Notes under the pieces: model-generated
Databases searched by the model: none
What the model saw: only the letters and a program-made list of their open reading frames with translations
Told to the model about the DNA's origin: nothing
Shown: positions 28,066 to 36,738 of the stretch, one piece after another
Numbering within the stretch: the first letter of the stretch is position 1
Layout: every line of letters starts with the position of its first letter
DNA from: Microvirga pudoricolor
GTDB taxonomy: Bacteria > Pseudomonadota > Alphaproteobacteria > Rhizobiales > Beijerinckiaceae
DNA: 64,000 nt
Direction: 5' to 3'
Assembly (NCBI RefSeq): GCF_016892705.1
Contig: NZ_JAFEMB010000001.1
Coordinates: 620,001-684,000, forward strand
Made by a program: the position numbers and the translations under genes

Positions 28066-29021
28066 GCGCCCTCCGCTCTCAGGCACCAGGCCAGGATGCC
28101 CTTCTGGGCATGCAGGCGGTTCTCGGCCTCGTCGAACACCACCGATTGCGGCCCGTCCATAATCTCGTCCGTGACCTCCTCGCCCCGGTGGGCCGGCAGG
28201 CAATGCATGAAGAGCGCATCCTTTTCGGCCACATCCATCAGCTTCCGGTTGACCTGGTAGGGCGTCAGGAGGTTGTGGCGGCGGTATTCGTCCTCGTCGC
28301 CCATGGAGACCCAGCAATCGGTCACGATGGCGGCCGCCCCTTCGGCGGCCTCAAAGGCATCGGTCGTCACGGTGATGTCCGCTCCCTCGCTCTCGGCCCA
28401 TTTCAAAAGCTCGGGGCGGGGAGCAAGTTCCGGCGGCGATGCGATGTTGAGCTTGAAATCCAGCCGCGCGGCGGCGTGAACCCAGGACGCCAGGACGTTG
28501 TTGGCGTCTCCGGTCCAGGTGATCGTCCGGCCCTTGATGGGACCGCGATGCTCCTCGAAGGTCATGACGTCGGCCATGATCTGGCAGGGATGGGTCGTCT
28601 TGGTCAGGCCGTTGATCACCGGAACCGAGGCGTTCTCCGCCATTTCGGCTACCATGGCCGGGTCCAGGGTGCGGATCATGATGGCGTCCACGTAGCGGGA
28701 CAGGACCCGGGCCGTGTCCGCGATGGTCTCGCCGCGCCCGAGCTGCATCTCCTTGCCGGTCAGCATGAGGGTCTCGCCGCCGAGCTCGCGCATGCCCACG
28801 TCGAAGGACACACGGGTGCGCGTGGAGGGCTTGTCGAACACCATGGCCAGGACCTTGCCCTCCAGGGGCCGGTCCTTCGCCCGCTCGCCCTTGCGGCGGC
28901 GCGCCTTGATGGCGGAGCCGAGCGCGAGCACGTGGCGGATCTCCGCGCCCGAGATATCGGACAGGTCCAGGAAGTGGCGGACTTCGGGCATGGGGGCCTG
29001 TGACATGAGGGCCTGGCTCAT
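28062..29021 (-). CDS. argF: ornithine carbamoyltransferase
   Basis: 319 residues. Transfers the carbamoyl group from carbamoyl phosphate to ornithine, giving citrulline. Motifs: STRTRVSF (carbamoyl phosphate), [18 protein letters not shown] (ornithine loop, SMG) and [13 protein letters not shown] with the catalytic Cys. The ATG at 29021 overlaps the argD stop as ATGA, showing translational coupling. Two further Met codons at residues 6 and 11 are possible starts. Confidence 0.95.
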   Translation of the reverse strand: MSQALMSQAPMPEVRHFLDLSDISGAEIRHVLALGSAIKARRRKGERAKDRPLEGKVLAMVFDKPSTRTRVSFDVGMRELGGETLMLTGKEMQLGRGETIADTARVLSRYVDAIMIRTLDPAMVAEMAENASVPVINGLTKTTHPCQIMADVMTFEEHRGPIKGRTITWTGDANNVLASWVHAAARLDFKLNIASPPELAPRPELLKWAESEGADITVTTDAFEAAEGAAAIVTDCWVSMGDEDEYRRHNLLTPYQVNRKLMDVAEKDALFMHCLPAHRGEEVTDEIMDGPQSVVFDEAENRLHAQKGILAWCLRAEGA

Positions 29022-30226
29022 TCGGCGGCTCCCCGGTGAGCGACTCCGTTCAGATCGGCTTCCATCGCCGTGCAGGCGGCGTCGAGACGGTTGAAGGCCT
29101 CCGTGATGTCCTCGTCGGACACGATCAGCGGCGGCAGGAGGCGGGTGACGTTGTCGCCGGCTCCGATCAGGATGATCTTCTGGGCGCGGGCGGCGGCGAT
29201 GAAGTCGGTATTGGGAACGTGGGTCCGCAGGCCCATCATGAGACCCTGGCCCCGCACCTCGGCGATGACCGCCGGATGCCGGTCCTTCAGCTCCGCGAGG
29301 CGCTGCTTCAGCAGAAGGCCCACCTTTTCGACACGCTGCAGGAAGCCGGGCTCGAGGATGACGTCCAGGACGGCGTTGCCCACCGCCATGGCCAGGGGGT
29401 TGCCGCCGAAGGTGGTGCCGTGGGTGCCCACCGTCATGCCCCGGGCGGCCTCCGCCGTGGCCAGGCAGGCGCCCATCGGGAAGCCGCCGCCGATGCCCTT
29501 GGCGACCGCCATGATGTCCGGCGCCACGCCCGTCCATTCATAGGCGAAGAGCTTGCCGGTCCGGCCGACGCCCGTCTGGATCTCGTCGAAGATGAGCAGC
29601 AGGTCGTGCTGGTCGCACAGGGCGCGCAGCTCCCGCAGGAACGCGTTGGGAACCGGCCGGATGCCGCCCTCGCCCTGGATGGGCTCGATCATGATCGCGG
29701 CCGTCTCCGGTCCGATGGCGGCCTTGAGGGCCCCGAGGTCGTCGAAGGGGACCTGATCGAACCCCTCCACCTTGGGTCCGAAGCCCTCCAGGTACTTGGC
29801 CTGCCCGCCCGCCGCGATGGTGGCCAGGGTCCGGCCGTGGAACGCGCCCTCGAAGGTGATGACGCGGAAGCGCTCGGGATGGCCTCCGGCCGCATGGTAT
29901 TTGCGGGCCATCTTGATGGCGGCCTCGTTGGCCTCCGCGCCCGAGTTCGTGAAGAACACCACGTCCGCAAACGTGTTTTCCGTCAGACGGTTAGCCAGGC
30001 GTTCGCCTTCGGGGATCTGGTACAGGTTGGAGGTATGCCAGATCTTGCCAGCCTGCTCCGTGAGCGCCTGCACGAGCCGGGGATGAGCATGACCGAGGGC
30101 GTTCACGGCGATGCCAGCGCCGAAATCCAGGTATCGCTCGCCGTCTCGGCCGAAGAGCCAGGGGCCCTCTCCCTTCTCGAAGGAAAGCTCGGCGCGCGCA
30201 TAGGTCGGCAGCAGGGGCGATGTCAC
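29018..30226 (-). CDS. argD: acetylornithine aminotransferase
   Basis: 402 residues, class III PLP aminotransferase making N-acetylornithine from the semialdehyde and glutamate. Seen are [33 protein letters not shown] and the PLP lysine in [13 protein letters not shown]. The GTG start at 30226 has a GGAG box and begins with the family N-terminus [13 protein letters not shown]. Frames upstream carry no homology. First gene of argD-argF-hslO, preceded by a strong promoter and a leader hairpin. Confidence 0.95.
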   Translation of the reverse strand: MTSPLLPTYARAELSFEKGEGPWLFGRDGERYLDFGAGIAVNALGHAHPRLVQALTEQAGKIWHTSNLYQIPEGERLANRLTENTFADVVFFTNSGAEANEAAIKMARKYHAAGGHPERFRVITFEGAFHGRTLATIAAGGQAKYLEGFGPKVEGFDQVPFDDLGALKAAIGPETAAIMIEPIQGEGGIRPVPNAFLRELRALCDQHDLLLIFDEIQTGVGRTGKLFAYEWTGVAPDIMAVAKGIGGGFPMGACLATAEAARGMTVGTHGTTFGGNPLAMAVGNAVLDVILEPGFLQRVEKVGLLLKQRLAELKDRHPAVIAEVRGQGLMMGLRTHVPNTDFIAAARAQKIILIGAGDNVTRLLPPLIVSDEDITEAFNRLDAACTAMEADLNGVAHRGAAE

Positions 30227-30274
30227 GGGATCATCTCCGGTCCTTGAGGACCCAAGGTCGCAGCCCCTGGGCCC

Positions 30275-30306
30275 TGAAAAAGAAAGCGCCGCCCAGTCGG
30301 GGCGGC
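30275..30306 (-). terminator. terminator-like hairpin in the argD leader
   Basis: On the minus strand a perfect seven-bp GCCGCCC/GGGCGGC stem with five-base loop is followed by GCTTTCTTTTTC. It lies between the promoter and argD, about 50 bases before the start codon, so it would act on the argD transcript itself. Confidence 0.6.
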
Positions 30307-30315
30307 ACCCTGTGG

Positions 30316-30343
30316 ATTCTAATGAGAGGAAAGACCCTGTCAA
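30316..30343 (-). promoter_or_regulatory. sigma70-type promoter of argD
   Basis: TTGACA (30338-30343), 16-base spacer, TAGAAT (30316-30321). The -10 overlaps GAATC, a GANTC site for CcrM methylation. Start of transcription is expected near 30309. Confidence 0.7.
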
Positions 30344-30600
30344 TTCAAGAGAAATGAAGTGATCCATCACGGAGCCGGGACCCTCGGGACAGTTCCTTGG
30401 GGAAAACGACAGGCCCTGAACGGGGACTCTTGCGCCCGAGTCCCCCCATCTAGTAACTTCAGAGCCGTCGAGTACGGCATTCGTGCGGCGGCTTTCCCCT
30501 CAGGAGCGAGCCCTTCTGACGCGGCAGGACACATTCCACTGTCCGCGGTCATCAGGGATTCAAGGCAGGGTGCGGCCGCCCCGATGGAGGCGAACAGAAG

Positions 30601-31155
30601 ATGATAGATGCGGGCGTAACCTGGACGGACGAGCGGGTCGAGCTTCTCAAGAAGCTCTGGGCCGACGGCTTGAGCGCGAGCCAGATCGCAGCCGAGATCG
30701 GCAACGTGACGCGCAACGCGGTGATCGGCAAGGTCCACCGCCTCGGGCTGTCCGGCCGAGCCAAGACCCCCACGACGAAACCCGCTCCGGCCGCCCAGGC
30801 GCCGGCCCGCCCCCGCAAGGCGACGCGGCCCCCGAGCGCTCCGGCCCCCATGGCACCGGCAGCCCCGAGCAACGTGGTCGTGGCCCCGATCGTCCAGCGC
30901 CAGCCGCCGGTCGAGGCGGTGGCGACGGACCTGTCGACGGAGGACGACCTCGCGATCCCGATGTCCGAGCGGGTGACCATCATGGACCTGCGGGAATCCA
31001 TGTGCCGCTGGCCCATGGGCGACCCCACCAAGGCCGATTTCCGCTTCTGCGGCGCCCGCTGCACGCCGGGCATTCCCTATTGCACACACCACGCCCGCAT
31101 CGCCTACCAGCCGGTCGCCGACCGCAAGCGCGACCGGAGGCTGGCGCGAGCCTGA
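30601..31155 (+). CDS. gcrA: GcrA cell-cycle regulator
   Basis: 184 residues. Alphaproteobacterial transcription factor that works with sigma70 RNA polymerase at promoters carrying CcrM-methylated GANTC. The DNA-binding region WTDERVELLKKLWADGLSAS and RNAVIGKVHRLGLSGR is at the N-terminus. A Pro/Ala-rich linker (about residues 55-110) leads to the C-terminal sigma-interacting part with Cys residues in MCRWPMGDP, RFCGARC and PYCTHH. A GGAGG box precedes the ATG. Divergent from argD. Confidence 0.95.
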   Translation: MIDAGVTWTDERVELLKKLWADGLSASQIAAEIGNVTRNAVIGKVHRLGLSGRAKTPTTKPAPAAQAPARPRKATRPPSAPAPMAPAAPSNVVVAPIVQRQPPVEAVATDLSTEDDLAIPMSERVTIMDLRESMCRWPMGDPTKADFRFCGARCTPGIPYCTHHARIAYQPVADRKRDRRLARA

Positions 31156-31208
31156 CGGCAGGGCTCCGGCCGGGGACCGGCGCAGGGGATCCCCTCGACA
31201 CGCATTCA

Positions 31209-31240
31209 AGGGCGCTGGCCGCGAGGCTGGCGCCCTTTTT
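31209..31240 (+). terminator. intrinsic terminator of gcrA
   Basis: Twelve-bp stem (AGGGCGCTGGCC with its complement, two G-T pairs), GCGA loop, then five T. Located 54 bases past the gcrA stop and before the convergent phoB end. Confidence 0.8.
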
Positions 31241-31265
31241 CGTCGCGTGGGCGCTCCATGGCGGC

Positions 31266-31967
31266 TCACGCCTTCTGGGCAAAGGTCTCGTCGAAGGAAT
31301 AGCCGGCGCCCCGCACCGTGCGGATCGGATCGGGCCTGCCCGGGATATTGAGAGCCTTGCGCAAGCGGCCCACATGGACGTCCACGGTGCGCTCGTCGAT
31401 ATAGACGTCGTGGCCCCAGACGGCGTTGAGCAGGTGCTCGCGGCTGAACACGCGGCCTGGGCTCTGCATCAGGAATTCCAGGAGCTTGAACTCGGTCGGT
31501 CCCAGGTGCAGTTCCTGGCCCTCCCGCCGGATGCGGTGGGTTTCCCGGTCGAGTTCCATATCGCCCGCGGTCAGCAGGTTCGCGATATGGCCGGGCTTGG
31601 TCCGGCGCAGGAGCGCCCGGACCCGGGCCAGGAGCTCGGGCACCGAGAAGGGCTTGACGATGTAGTCGTCGGCTCCGGTCGAGAGGCCCCGGATGCGGTC
31701 CCCCTCCTCACCCCTGGCGGTGAGCATGATAACGGGCAGCCGCTCCGTCTCGGGCCGGACGCGGATGCGCCGGCACAATTCGATGCCGGACAGGCCCGGC
31801 AGCATCCAGTCCAGGAGCACCAGGTCGGGCACTTGTTCCCGCAGGCGGATTTCGGCCTCGTCCCCTCGCCCGACGCTGTCGACGTTGTACCCTTCGGACT
31901 CCAGGTTGTAGCGCAGGAGCAGCGTCAGCGGCTCCTCGTCTTCGACGATCAGGACGGTGGGTCCCAC
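31266..31967 (-). CDS. phoB: phosphate regulon response regulator PhoB
   Basis: 233 residues, OmpR/PhoB family. Receiver domain with phospho-Asp in LVLLDWMLPG, TARGEEGDR and Lys in IVKPFS. The winged helix includes GPTEFKLLEFLMQSPGRVFSR and RTVDVHVGRLRKAL. The GTG start at 31967 lies two bases past the phoU stop, with GGAG inside phoU. It is the last gene of the pst-pho run and should bind the PHO boxes upstream of pstS. Confidence 0.95.
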   Translation of the reverse strand: MGPTVLIVEDEEPLTLLLRYNLESEGYNVDSVGRGDEAEIRLREQVPDLVLLDWMLPGLSGIELCRRIRVRPETERLPVIMLTARGEEGDRIRGLSTGADDYIVKPFSVPELLARVRALLRRTKPGHIANLLTAGDMELDRETHRIRREGQELHLGPTEFKLLEFLMQSPGRVFSREHLLNAVWGHDVYIDERTVDVHVGRLRKALNIPGRPDPIRTVRGAGYSFDETFAQKA

Positions 31968-31969
31968 GC

Positions 31970-32683
31970 TCAAGCTCCGATATCGAGGGTCGCGTCGATG
32001 GACGTGTCGTTCTTCGGACGGTCGATCGCCAGGGTTTCGCCCGTGACAAGGTAATGAACCGTCTCGGCGATGTTGGTGGTGTGGTCGCCGATGCGCTCGA
32101 TGTTCTTGGCGCAGAACAGAAGGTGCGTGCAGAACGAGATGTTGCGCGGATCTTCCATCATGTAGGTCAAAAGCTCGCGGAAGAGCGAGGTGTAGAGGGC
32201 GTCGATGGCGCCGTCCCGCTGCCACACGTCCAGGGCCTTGGCCGTATCCTGCTGCGAATAGGCGTCGAGGACGTCCTTGAGCTGGCCGAGCACGAGATCG
32301 TTCATGTGCTGGAGGCCCACGACGATCTTCTGGGGCTGGAACTGGCCCGCGATCGCCACGGTGCGCTTGGCGATGTTCTTGGCGAGGTCGCCGATGCGCT
32401 CCACGTCGCCGGAGACGCGGATGGCCGAGATCGTCTCGCGCAGGTCCACGGCCAGCGGCTGGCGGCGAGCGATGGTGAGGATGGCGCTCTCTTCCACCTC
32501 GCGCTGGAGCATGTCGAGACGCGGATCGGCCGCGATCACGGTCTGGGCCAGGGGCAGGTCGCCCCGCACCAGACCCGTCATGGCATCCACGAGCATCTTC
32601 TCGGCGATGCCGCCCATTTCGGAAATCCGGCGCCGCAGGTGCTGCAGCTCGGTGTCGTAGGAGCTGACGATATGTTCGGCCAT
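31970..32683 (-). CDS. phoU: phosphate signalling protein PhoU
   Basis: 237 residues, two PhoU three-helix bundles. The metal-binding motifs EESAILTIARRQPLA...R.SGDVERIGDLAKNI and FCAKNIERIGDHTTNIAE are complete. Couples PstSCAB activity to PhoR and represses the regulon when phosphate is plentiful. Located 21 bases after pstB and just before phoB in the same operon. Confidence 0.96.
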   Translation of the reverse strand: MAEHIVSSYDTELQHLRRRISEMGGIAEKMLVDAMTGLVRGDLPLAQTVIAADPRLDMLQREVEESAILTIARRQPLAVDLRETISAIRVSGDVERIGDLAKNIAKRTVAIAGQFQPQKIVVGLQHMNDLVLGQLKDVLDAYSQQDTAKALDVWQRDGAIDALYTSLFRELLTYMMEDPRNISFCTHLLFCAKNIERIGDHTTNIAETVHYLVTGETLAIDRPKNDTSIDATLDIGA

Positions 32684-32704
32684 GAGACTCTCCCCGCCTT
32701 GATT

Positions 32705-33520
32705 TTAGCCGAACCGGCCCGTGATGTAGTCCTGCGTCTGCTTCTTCGACGGGTTCATGAACATCTTCGTCGTGACGTCGAACTCGACGAGCTCTCCCAG
32801 ATACATGAAGGCCGTGAACTGGGAGATGCGCGCTGCTTGCTGCATGTTGTGCGTGACGATGACGATGGTGAACTCGGAGCGCAGCTGTTCGATCAACTCC
32901 TCGATCTTGCCGGTCGAGATCGGGTCGAGGGCCGAAGTCGGCTCGTCGAAGAGGATGACCTCCGGGCGCTGGGCGATGGTGCGGGCGATGCAGAGACGCT
33001 GCTGCTGGCCGCCCGAGAGGCCCATGCCGGATTGCTTGAGCTTGTCCTTCACCTCGTCCCAGAGCGCCGCCTTGCGCAAGGCTTCCTCCACGCGCACGTC
33101 GAGTTCGGCGCGCGGCAGCTTCTCGTAGAGGCGGATGCCGAAGGCCACGTTGTCGTAGATCGACATCGGGAAGGGCGTCGGCTTCTGGAACACCATGCCG
33201 ACCCGGGCGCGCAGCTCGTTCACGTCGATGGAGGGAGACAGGACGTTCTTGCCGTCCAGGATGATCTCGCCCTCCGCGCGCTGCTCGGGATAGAGGCTGT
33301 AGATTCGGTTGAAGGTGCGCAGCAACGTGGACTTCCCGCAGCCGGACGGGCCGATGAGCGCCGTGACCTGGCGGTCGTGGAAGTTGAGGTTGATGTCCTT
33401 CAGGCCCTTGAAGTCGCCGTAGTAGAAATCGAGCTTGCGCACGGCGATGCGGATCGGAGCGGCCGCGTTGGCGGTCGACTTTCCGACGGCGGAGCTTGTG
33501 GAGACGGCGACAGGGCTCAT
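32705..33520 (-). CDS. pstB: phosphate ABC transporter ATP-binding protein
   Basis: 271 residues. Walker [10 protein letters not shown], signature LSGGQQQR, Walker [14 protein letters not shown] and H-loop [12 protein letters not shown] are intact. The first 24 residues are a Ser/Ala-rich extension. The ATG overlaps the pstA stop as ATGA. It energises phosphate import with PstA and PstC. Confidence 0.97.
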   Translation of the reverse strand: MSPVAVSTSSAVGKSTANAAAPIRIAVRKLDFYYGDFKGLKDINLNFHDRQVTALIGPSGCGKSTLLRTFNRIYSLYPEQRAEGEIILDGKNVLSPSIDVNELRARVGMVFQKPTPFPMSIYDNVAFGIRLYEKLPRAELDVRVEEALRKAALWDEVKDKLKQSGMGLSGGQQQRLCIARTIAQRPEVILFDEPTSALDPISTGKIEELIEQLRSEFTIVIVTHNMQQAARISQFTAFMYLGELVEFDVTTKMFMNPSKKQTQDYITGRFG

Positions 33521-34407
33521 CGGACGGAGTCCTTCTTGAACAGGAGGCGCGCCACGACGGAGAGCGCCAGGATCGACAGGGTGATGACGAGAGCGCCGGC
33601 CCAGGCGAGCTCACGCCAGTTCTGGTAGGGCGACAGCGCGAACTGGTAGATCATGACCGGCAGGTTCGAGACGCCGCCCATGAGGTCGGCCCGGAACCAG
33701 AAATTGTTGTTGAGCGCGGTGAACAGGAGGGGAGCGGTCTCGCCGGCGATGCGGGCAGTGGCGAGCAGCACGCCCGTCACCATCCCGGACCGGGCTGCCC
33801 GCCAGCTGATGCTGCGGATCACCACCGACATGGGCGCGCCCAGCGCAACGCCTGCCTCGCGAAGCGAGCCCGGCACGAGACGCAGCATGTCCTCCGTGGT
33901 GCGCACGATCACCGGCACGGCGATGATGGCCAGCGCCACCCCTCCGGCCCAGCCCGAATAGCCGCCCATAGGCTGCACCATCAGCGTGTAGACGAAGAGG
34001 CCGATGAGGATCGACGGGGCGGCCAGCAGGATGTCGTTCACGAAGCGGATGACGCTGGCGAGCTTGGAGCCCTTGCCGTATTCGGCCAGATACGTTCCCG
34101 CCATGATCCCGACCGGCGTCGCCACCACGATCCCGAGGAACGTCAGGATGAGGCTGCCCGTGATCGCGTTGATGATGCCGCCGCCCTGGGTCATGGGGCC
34201 GGGCGTCGTGTTGGCGAACACGGCGGGCGAGAGGGCCGTCAGGCCCTGGTAGAGCAGCATCAGCAGGATCCAGCCCAGCGCGATGGCGCCGATGCCCGTG
34301 AAGATCGTGCAGACGATCCGCAGCGTCTTGTCGGCGACGTAGCGACTGCGCCGCACGCGGCCCCAGGGGGCTGGAGCGGTGGAAGAGGCTTGAAGGGCGG
34401 TGTCCAT
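33517..34407 (-). CDS. pstA: phosphate ABC transporter permease PstA
   Basis: 296 residues with six membrane helices. The EAA cytoplasmic loop reads [20 protein letters not shown]. Conserved [24 protein letters not shown] near the C-terminus is typical of PstA. An AGAGG box precedes the ATG, ten bases after pstC. Confidence 0.95.
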   Translation of the reverse strand: MDTALQASSTAPAPWGRVRRSRYVADKTLRIVCTIFTGIGAIALGWILLMLLYQGLTALSPAVFANTTPGPMTQGGGIINAITGSLILTFLGIVVATPVGIMAGTYLAEYGKGSKLASVIRFVNDILLAAPSILIGLFVYTLMVQPMGGYSGWAGGVALAIIAVPVIVRTTEDMLRLVPGSLREAGVALGAPMSVVIRSISWRAARSGMVTGVLLATARIAGETAPLLFTALNNNFWFRADLMGGVSNLPVMIYQFALSPYQNWRELAWAGALVITLSILALSVVARLLFKKDSVR

Positions 34408-34417
34408 GACGAACCTC

Positions 34418-35392
34418 TCAGTTCACTTTGACGCGGGCGATGAGCAGCCGCGCCAGGACGAGCACCAGGAAGGTCACGAGGAACAGGATGCAGCCGAGCG
34501 CCATGAGGGCATTGAGCTGCAGGCCGATGGCCTCGTTGAACTCGTTGGCGATGCGGGACGCGATGGTGGAGCCCGGATCGAAGAAGGAGGCCGACAGGCG
34601 GTTGGCGTTGCCCACCACGAAGGTCACCGCCATGGTCTCGCCGAGCGCGCGGCCGAGGCCCAGCATGATGGCGCCGATGATGCTGACGCCGGCCTGCGGC
34701 AGGAGCACGTGGCGCACGACCTCCCAGGTCGTGCAGCCGATGCCGTAGGCGCTCTCCCGCAGGATCGGCGGAACCTGATCGAGGATGTCCCGCGCCACCG
34801 AGGCGATGAACGGGATGATCATGATGGCCAGGATGATGCCCGCCGTCAGGATGCCGACGCCGGAGGGAACGCGGGCATACAGGATGGTGCCGAAGATCGG
34901 CAGACCTTCAACGATTTGCGAGACGGGGATCTGGACGAATTTGGCAAAGAGCGGCGCGAAGACGAAGAGGCCCCACATGCCGTAGATGATGCTCGGCACG
35001 GCCGCCAGGAGCTCGATGGTGGTGGCCACCGGCCGCTTGAGCCAGGGTGGGCAGAGCTGCGTGAGGAAGATAGCGATGCCGAGAGAGATCGGCACGCCGA
35101 TCAGCAGAGCGATGAAGGCGGTGGTCAGGGTGCCCACGATGGCCACCCAGGCGCCGTACTGGTCGCGCTGGACATCCCAGACCGAGGAGGTGATGAACCC
35201 GAGGCCGAACTCCCGGAAGGCCGGCAATCCGCCCCAGATCATCGACCCGATGATGCCCGCGAGCACGATCAGCACCAGAAGGGCCGATCCGAAGCTCGCG
35301 AGGCGGAAGAGGGTGTCGGAACTGCTTTTGGGGGCTCGGCGAATGGAGGTATCCATGCTCATGACGAGTTGTTGTTGTGAGACGGCAACCAT
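34418..35392 (-). CDS. pstC: phosphate ABC transporter permease PstC
   Basis: 324 residues with six helices. Family segments [18 protein letters not shown] and the EAA loop [21 protein letters not shown] are clear, followed by [18 protein letters not shown]. The start at 35392 has an AAAGG box; ATGs at residues 11 and 13 are alternatives. Follows pstS by 26 bases. Confidence 0.95.
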   Translation of the reverse strand: MVAVSQQQLVMSMDTSIRRAPKSSSDTLFRLASFGSALLVLIVLAGIIGSMIWGGLPAFREFGLGFITSSVWDVQRDQYGAWVAIVGTLTTAFIALLIGVPISLGIAIFLTQLCPPWLKRPVATTIELLAAVPSIIYGMWGLFVFAPLFAKFVQIPVSQIVEGLPIFGTILYARVPSGVGILTAGIILAIMIIPFIASVARDILDQVPPILRESAYGIGCTTWEVVRHVLLPQAGVSIIGAIMLGLGRALGETMAVTFVVGNANRLSASFFDPGSTIASRIANEFNEAIGLQLNALMALGCILFLVTFLVLVLARLLIARVKVN

Positions 35393-35418
35393 CCGCCGAG
35401 ACCTTTCCTAGATCAAGC

Positions 35419-36468
35419 TTACGACGGGTTCTTCAGGAGAGGCTGGCCGGCCTTGTCCTTCAGCTCGTTCTGCCAGGTGGAGCGCACCATGGTCTTCACC
35501 TGAGCCGGGAGCGGCACGTAGTCCAGGTCGAGCGCGGCCTGATCACCCTTGTTGAAGGCCCAGTCGAAGAACTTCAGGGCCTCGGTCACCTGCTCCGGCT
35601 TGTCGGAGTTCTTGTAGACCAGGATGAAGGTCGGAGCCGTGATCGGCCAGGCTTCGTCGCCCGTCTGGTTGGTCAGCGAGATGCCGTAACCGGGAGCCGA
35701 CTTCCAATCCGCGCCGGCCGCGGCGGCCTGGAACGTCTTGGCCTCCGGCGACACGAACTTGCCGGCCTTGTTCTGGAGCTGGGAGACCGGGATGTTGTTC
35801 TGCTTGGCGTAGGCGTATTCCACGTAGCCGATCGAGTTCGGAACCTGCTGCACGAGGGCGGCGACGCCCTCATTGCCCTTGCCGCCCTGACCGATGGGCC
35901 ACTGGACCGACGCGCCCGCGCCCGGACCGCTCTTCCAGCTCTCGGAGACCTGGGACAGGTAGGTGGTGAACACGCTCGTGGTGCCAGAGCCGTCCGAACG
36001 GTAGACCGGGGTGATGGTCGCGTCCGTCAGCTTCACGCCGGGGTTCGCGCCGGCGATCTTGGCGTCGTTCCACTTGGTGATCCGGCCGTTGAAGATGTCG
36101 GCCAGAACCTCGCCCGTCAGCTTGAGCTGGCCGGTAGCGACGCCCTGGATGTTGTAGACCGGAACCACGCCGCCCATGACGACCGGGAACTGGACGAGAC
36201 CGTCCTTCTGGAGCTCTTCGCCCTTCAGGGGCGCGTCGGTGGCGCCGAAATCGACCGTCTTGGCCCGGATCTGGCGGATACCGCCGCTCGAGCCGATCGA
36301 CTGATAGTTCAGGCGGTTCTGGGTTTCCTTGTTGTAGGTCTCCGCCCAGCGGGCGTAGATCGGGAACGGGAAGGTCGCGCCGGCGCCGGTGATCTCGGCG
36401 GCCGACACGGCCAGCGAGCACGACACGGCGGCAAAGCCCGCTAATGCTGCAATGGATTTGAATTTCAC
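35419..36468 (-). CDS. pstS: periplasmic phosphate-binding protein PstS
   Basis: 349 residues. Sec signal peptide (MKFKSIAALAGFAAVSCSLAVSA as translated from a GTG start), then AEITGAGATFPFPIYARW. Phosphate-binding residues are visible in SIGSSGGIRQ, DFGATDAPL and YRSDGSGTTSVFTTYLSQ. GTG at 36468 has GGAG eight bases upstream. Preceded by three PHO-box repeats, so strong induction in phosphate starvation is expected. Confidence 0.96.
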   Translation of the reverse strand: MKFKSIAALAGFAAVSCSLAVSAAEITGAGATFPFPIYARWAETYNKETQNRLNYQSIGSSGGIRQIRAKTVDFGATDAPLKGEELQKDGLVQFPVVMGGVVPVYNIQGVATGQLKLTGEVLADIFNGRITKWNDAKIAGANPGVKLTDATITPVYRSDGSGTTSVFTTYLSQVSESWKSGPGAGASVQWPIGQGGKGNEGVAALVQQVPNSIGYVEYAYAKQNNIPVSQLQNKAGKFVSPEAKTFQAAAAGADWKSAPGYGISLTNQTGDEAWPITAPTFILVYKNSDKPEQVTEALKFFDWAFNKGDQAALDLDYVPLPAQVKTMVRSTWQNELKDKAGQPLLKNPS

Positions 36469-36580
36469 GGATCGTCTCCCTGTTGACCTGTTGCGGCGGG
36501 CAGCGTCCCGTCTGGGGAAGTGGCTGCCGGGAAGGGGTGCCGCATGCCAAGGAGCGCTAAAGCCTTCCCGTGTCGGGTCT

Positions 36581-36608
36581 ACGACAGGCTGATGACAGTT
36601 GGATGACA
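36581..36608 (-). promoter_or_regulatory. three tandem PHO-box repeats upstream of pstS
   Basis: On the minus strand TGTCAT starts at 36608 and 36597 and TGTCGT at 36586, exactly 11 bases apart, each followed by a five-base AT/C-rich spacer. This is the PhoB direct-repeat spacing. A TTTAGC -10 candidate lies at 36556-36561. The boxes are also 130 bases before the divergent hybrid kinase. Confidence 0.85.
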
Positions 36609-36738
36609 CCCCCGGACGAGGTCCTGACGCCTTTGTCGGGAACCTTGACTTGGTCTGAGGGGTTCGCGCCCCAGATTGTTGATCGGTGACACCGGGTTGA
36701 CCCTTTAGGCCCCGGAATGACGTGAAGGCGGTATCGGC

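Larger units (their letters stand above)
30227..30600. other. argD-gcrA divergent regulatory region
   Basis: 374 bp with a minus-strand promoter and leader hairpin for argD, and GANTC sites at 30315-30319 and 30557-30561. No gene is seen. Confidence 0.7.

Noticed and set aside
31968-33614. 5' extension of the phoB frame to 782 codons
   Set aside because: The extra part is antisense-like peptide across phoU and pstB. phoB begins at the GTG at 31967.
32054-33628. 524-codon plus-strand frame opposite phoU-pstB-pstA
   Set aside because: Low-complexity D/R/V/L peptide; mirror of well-identified genes.
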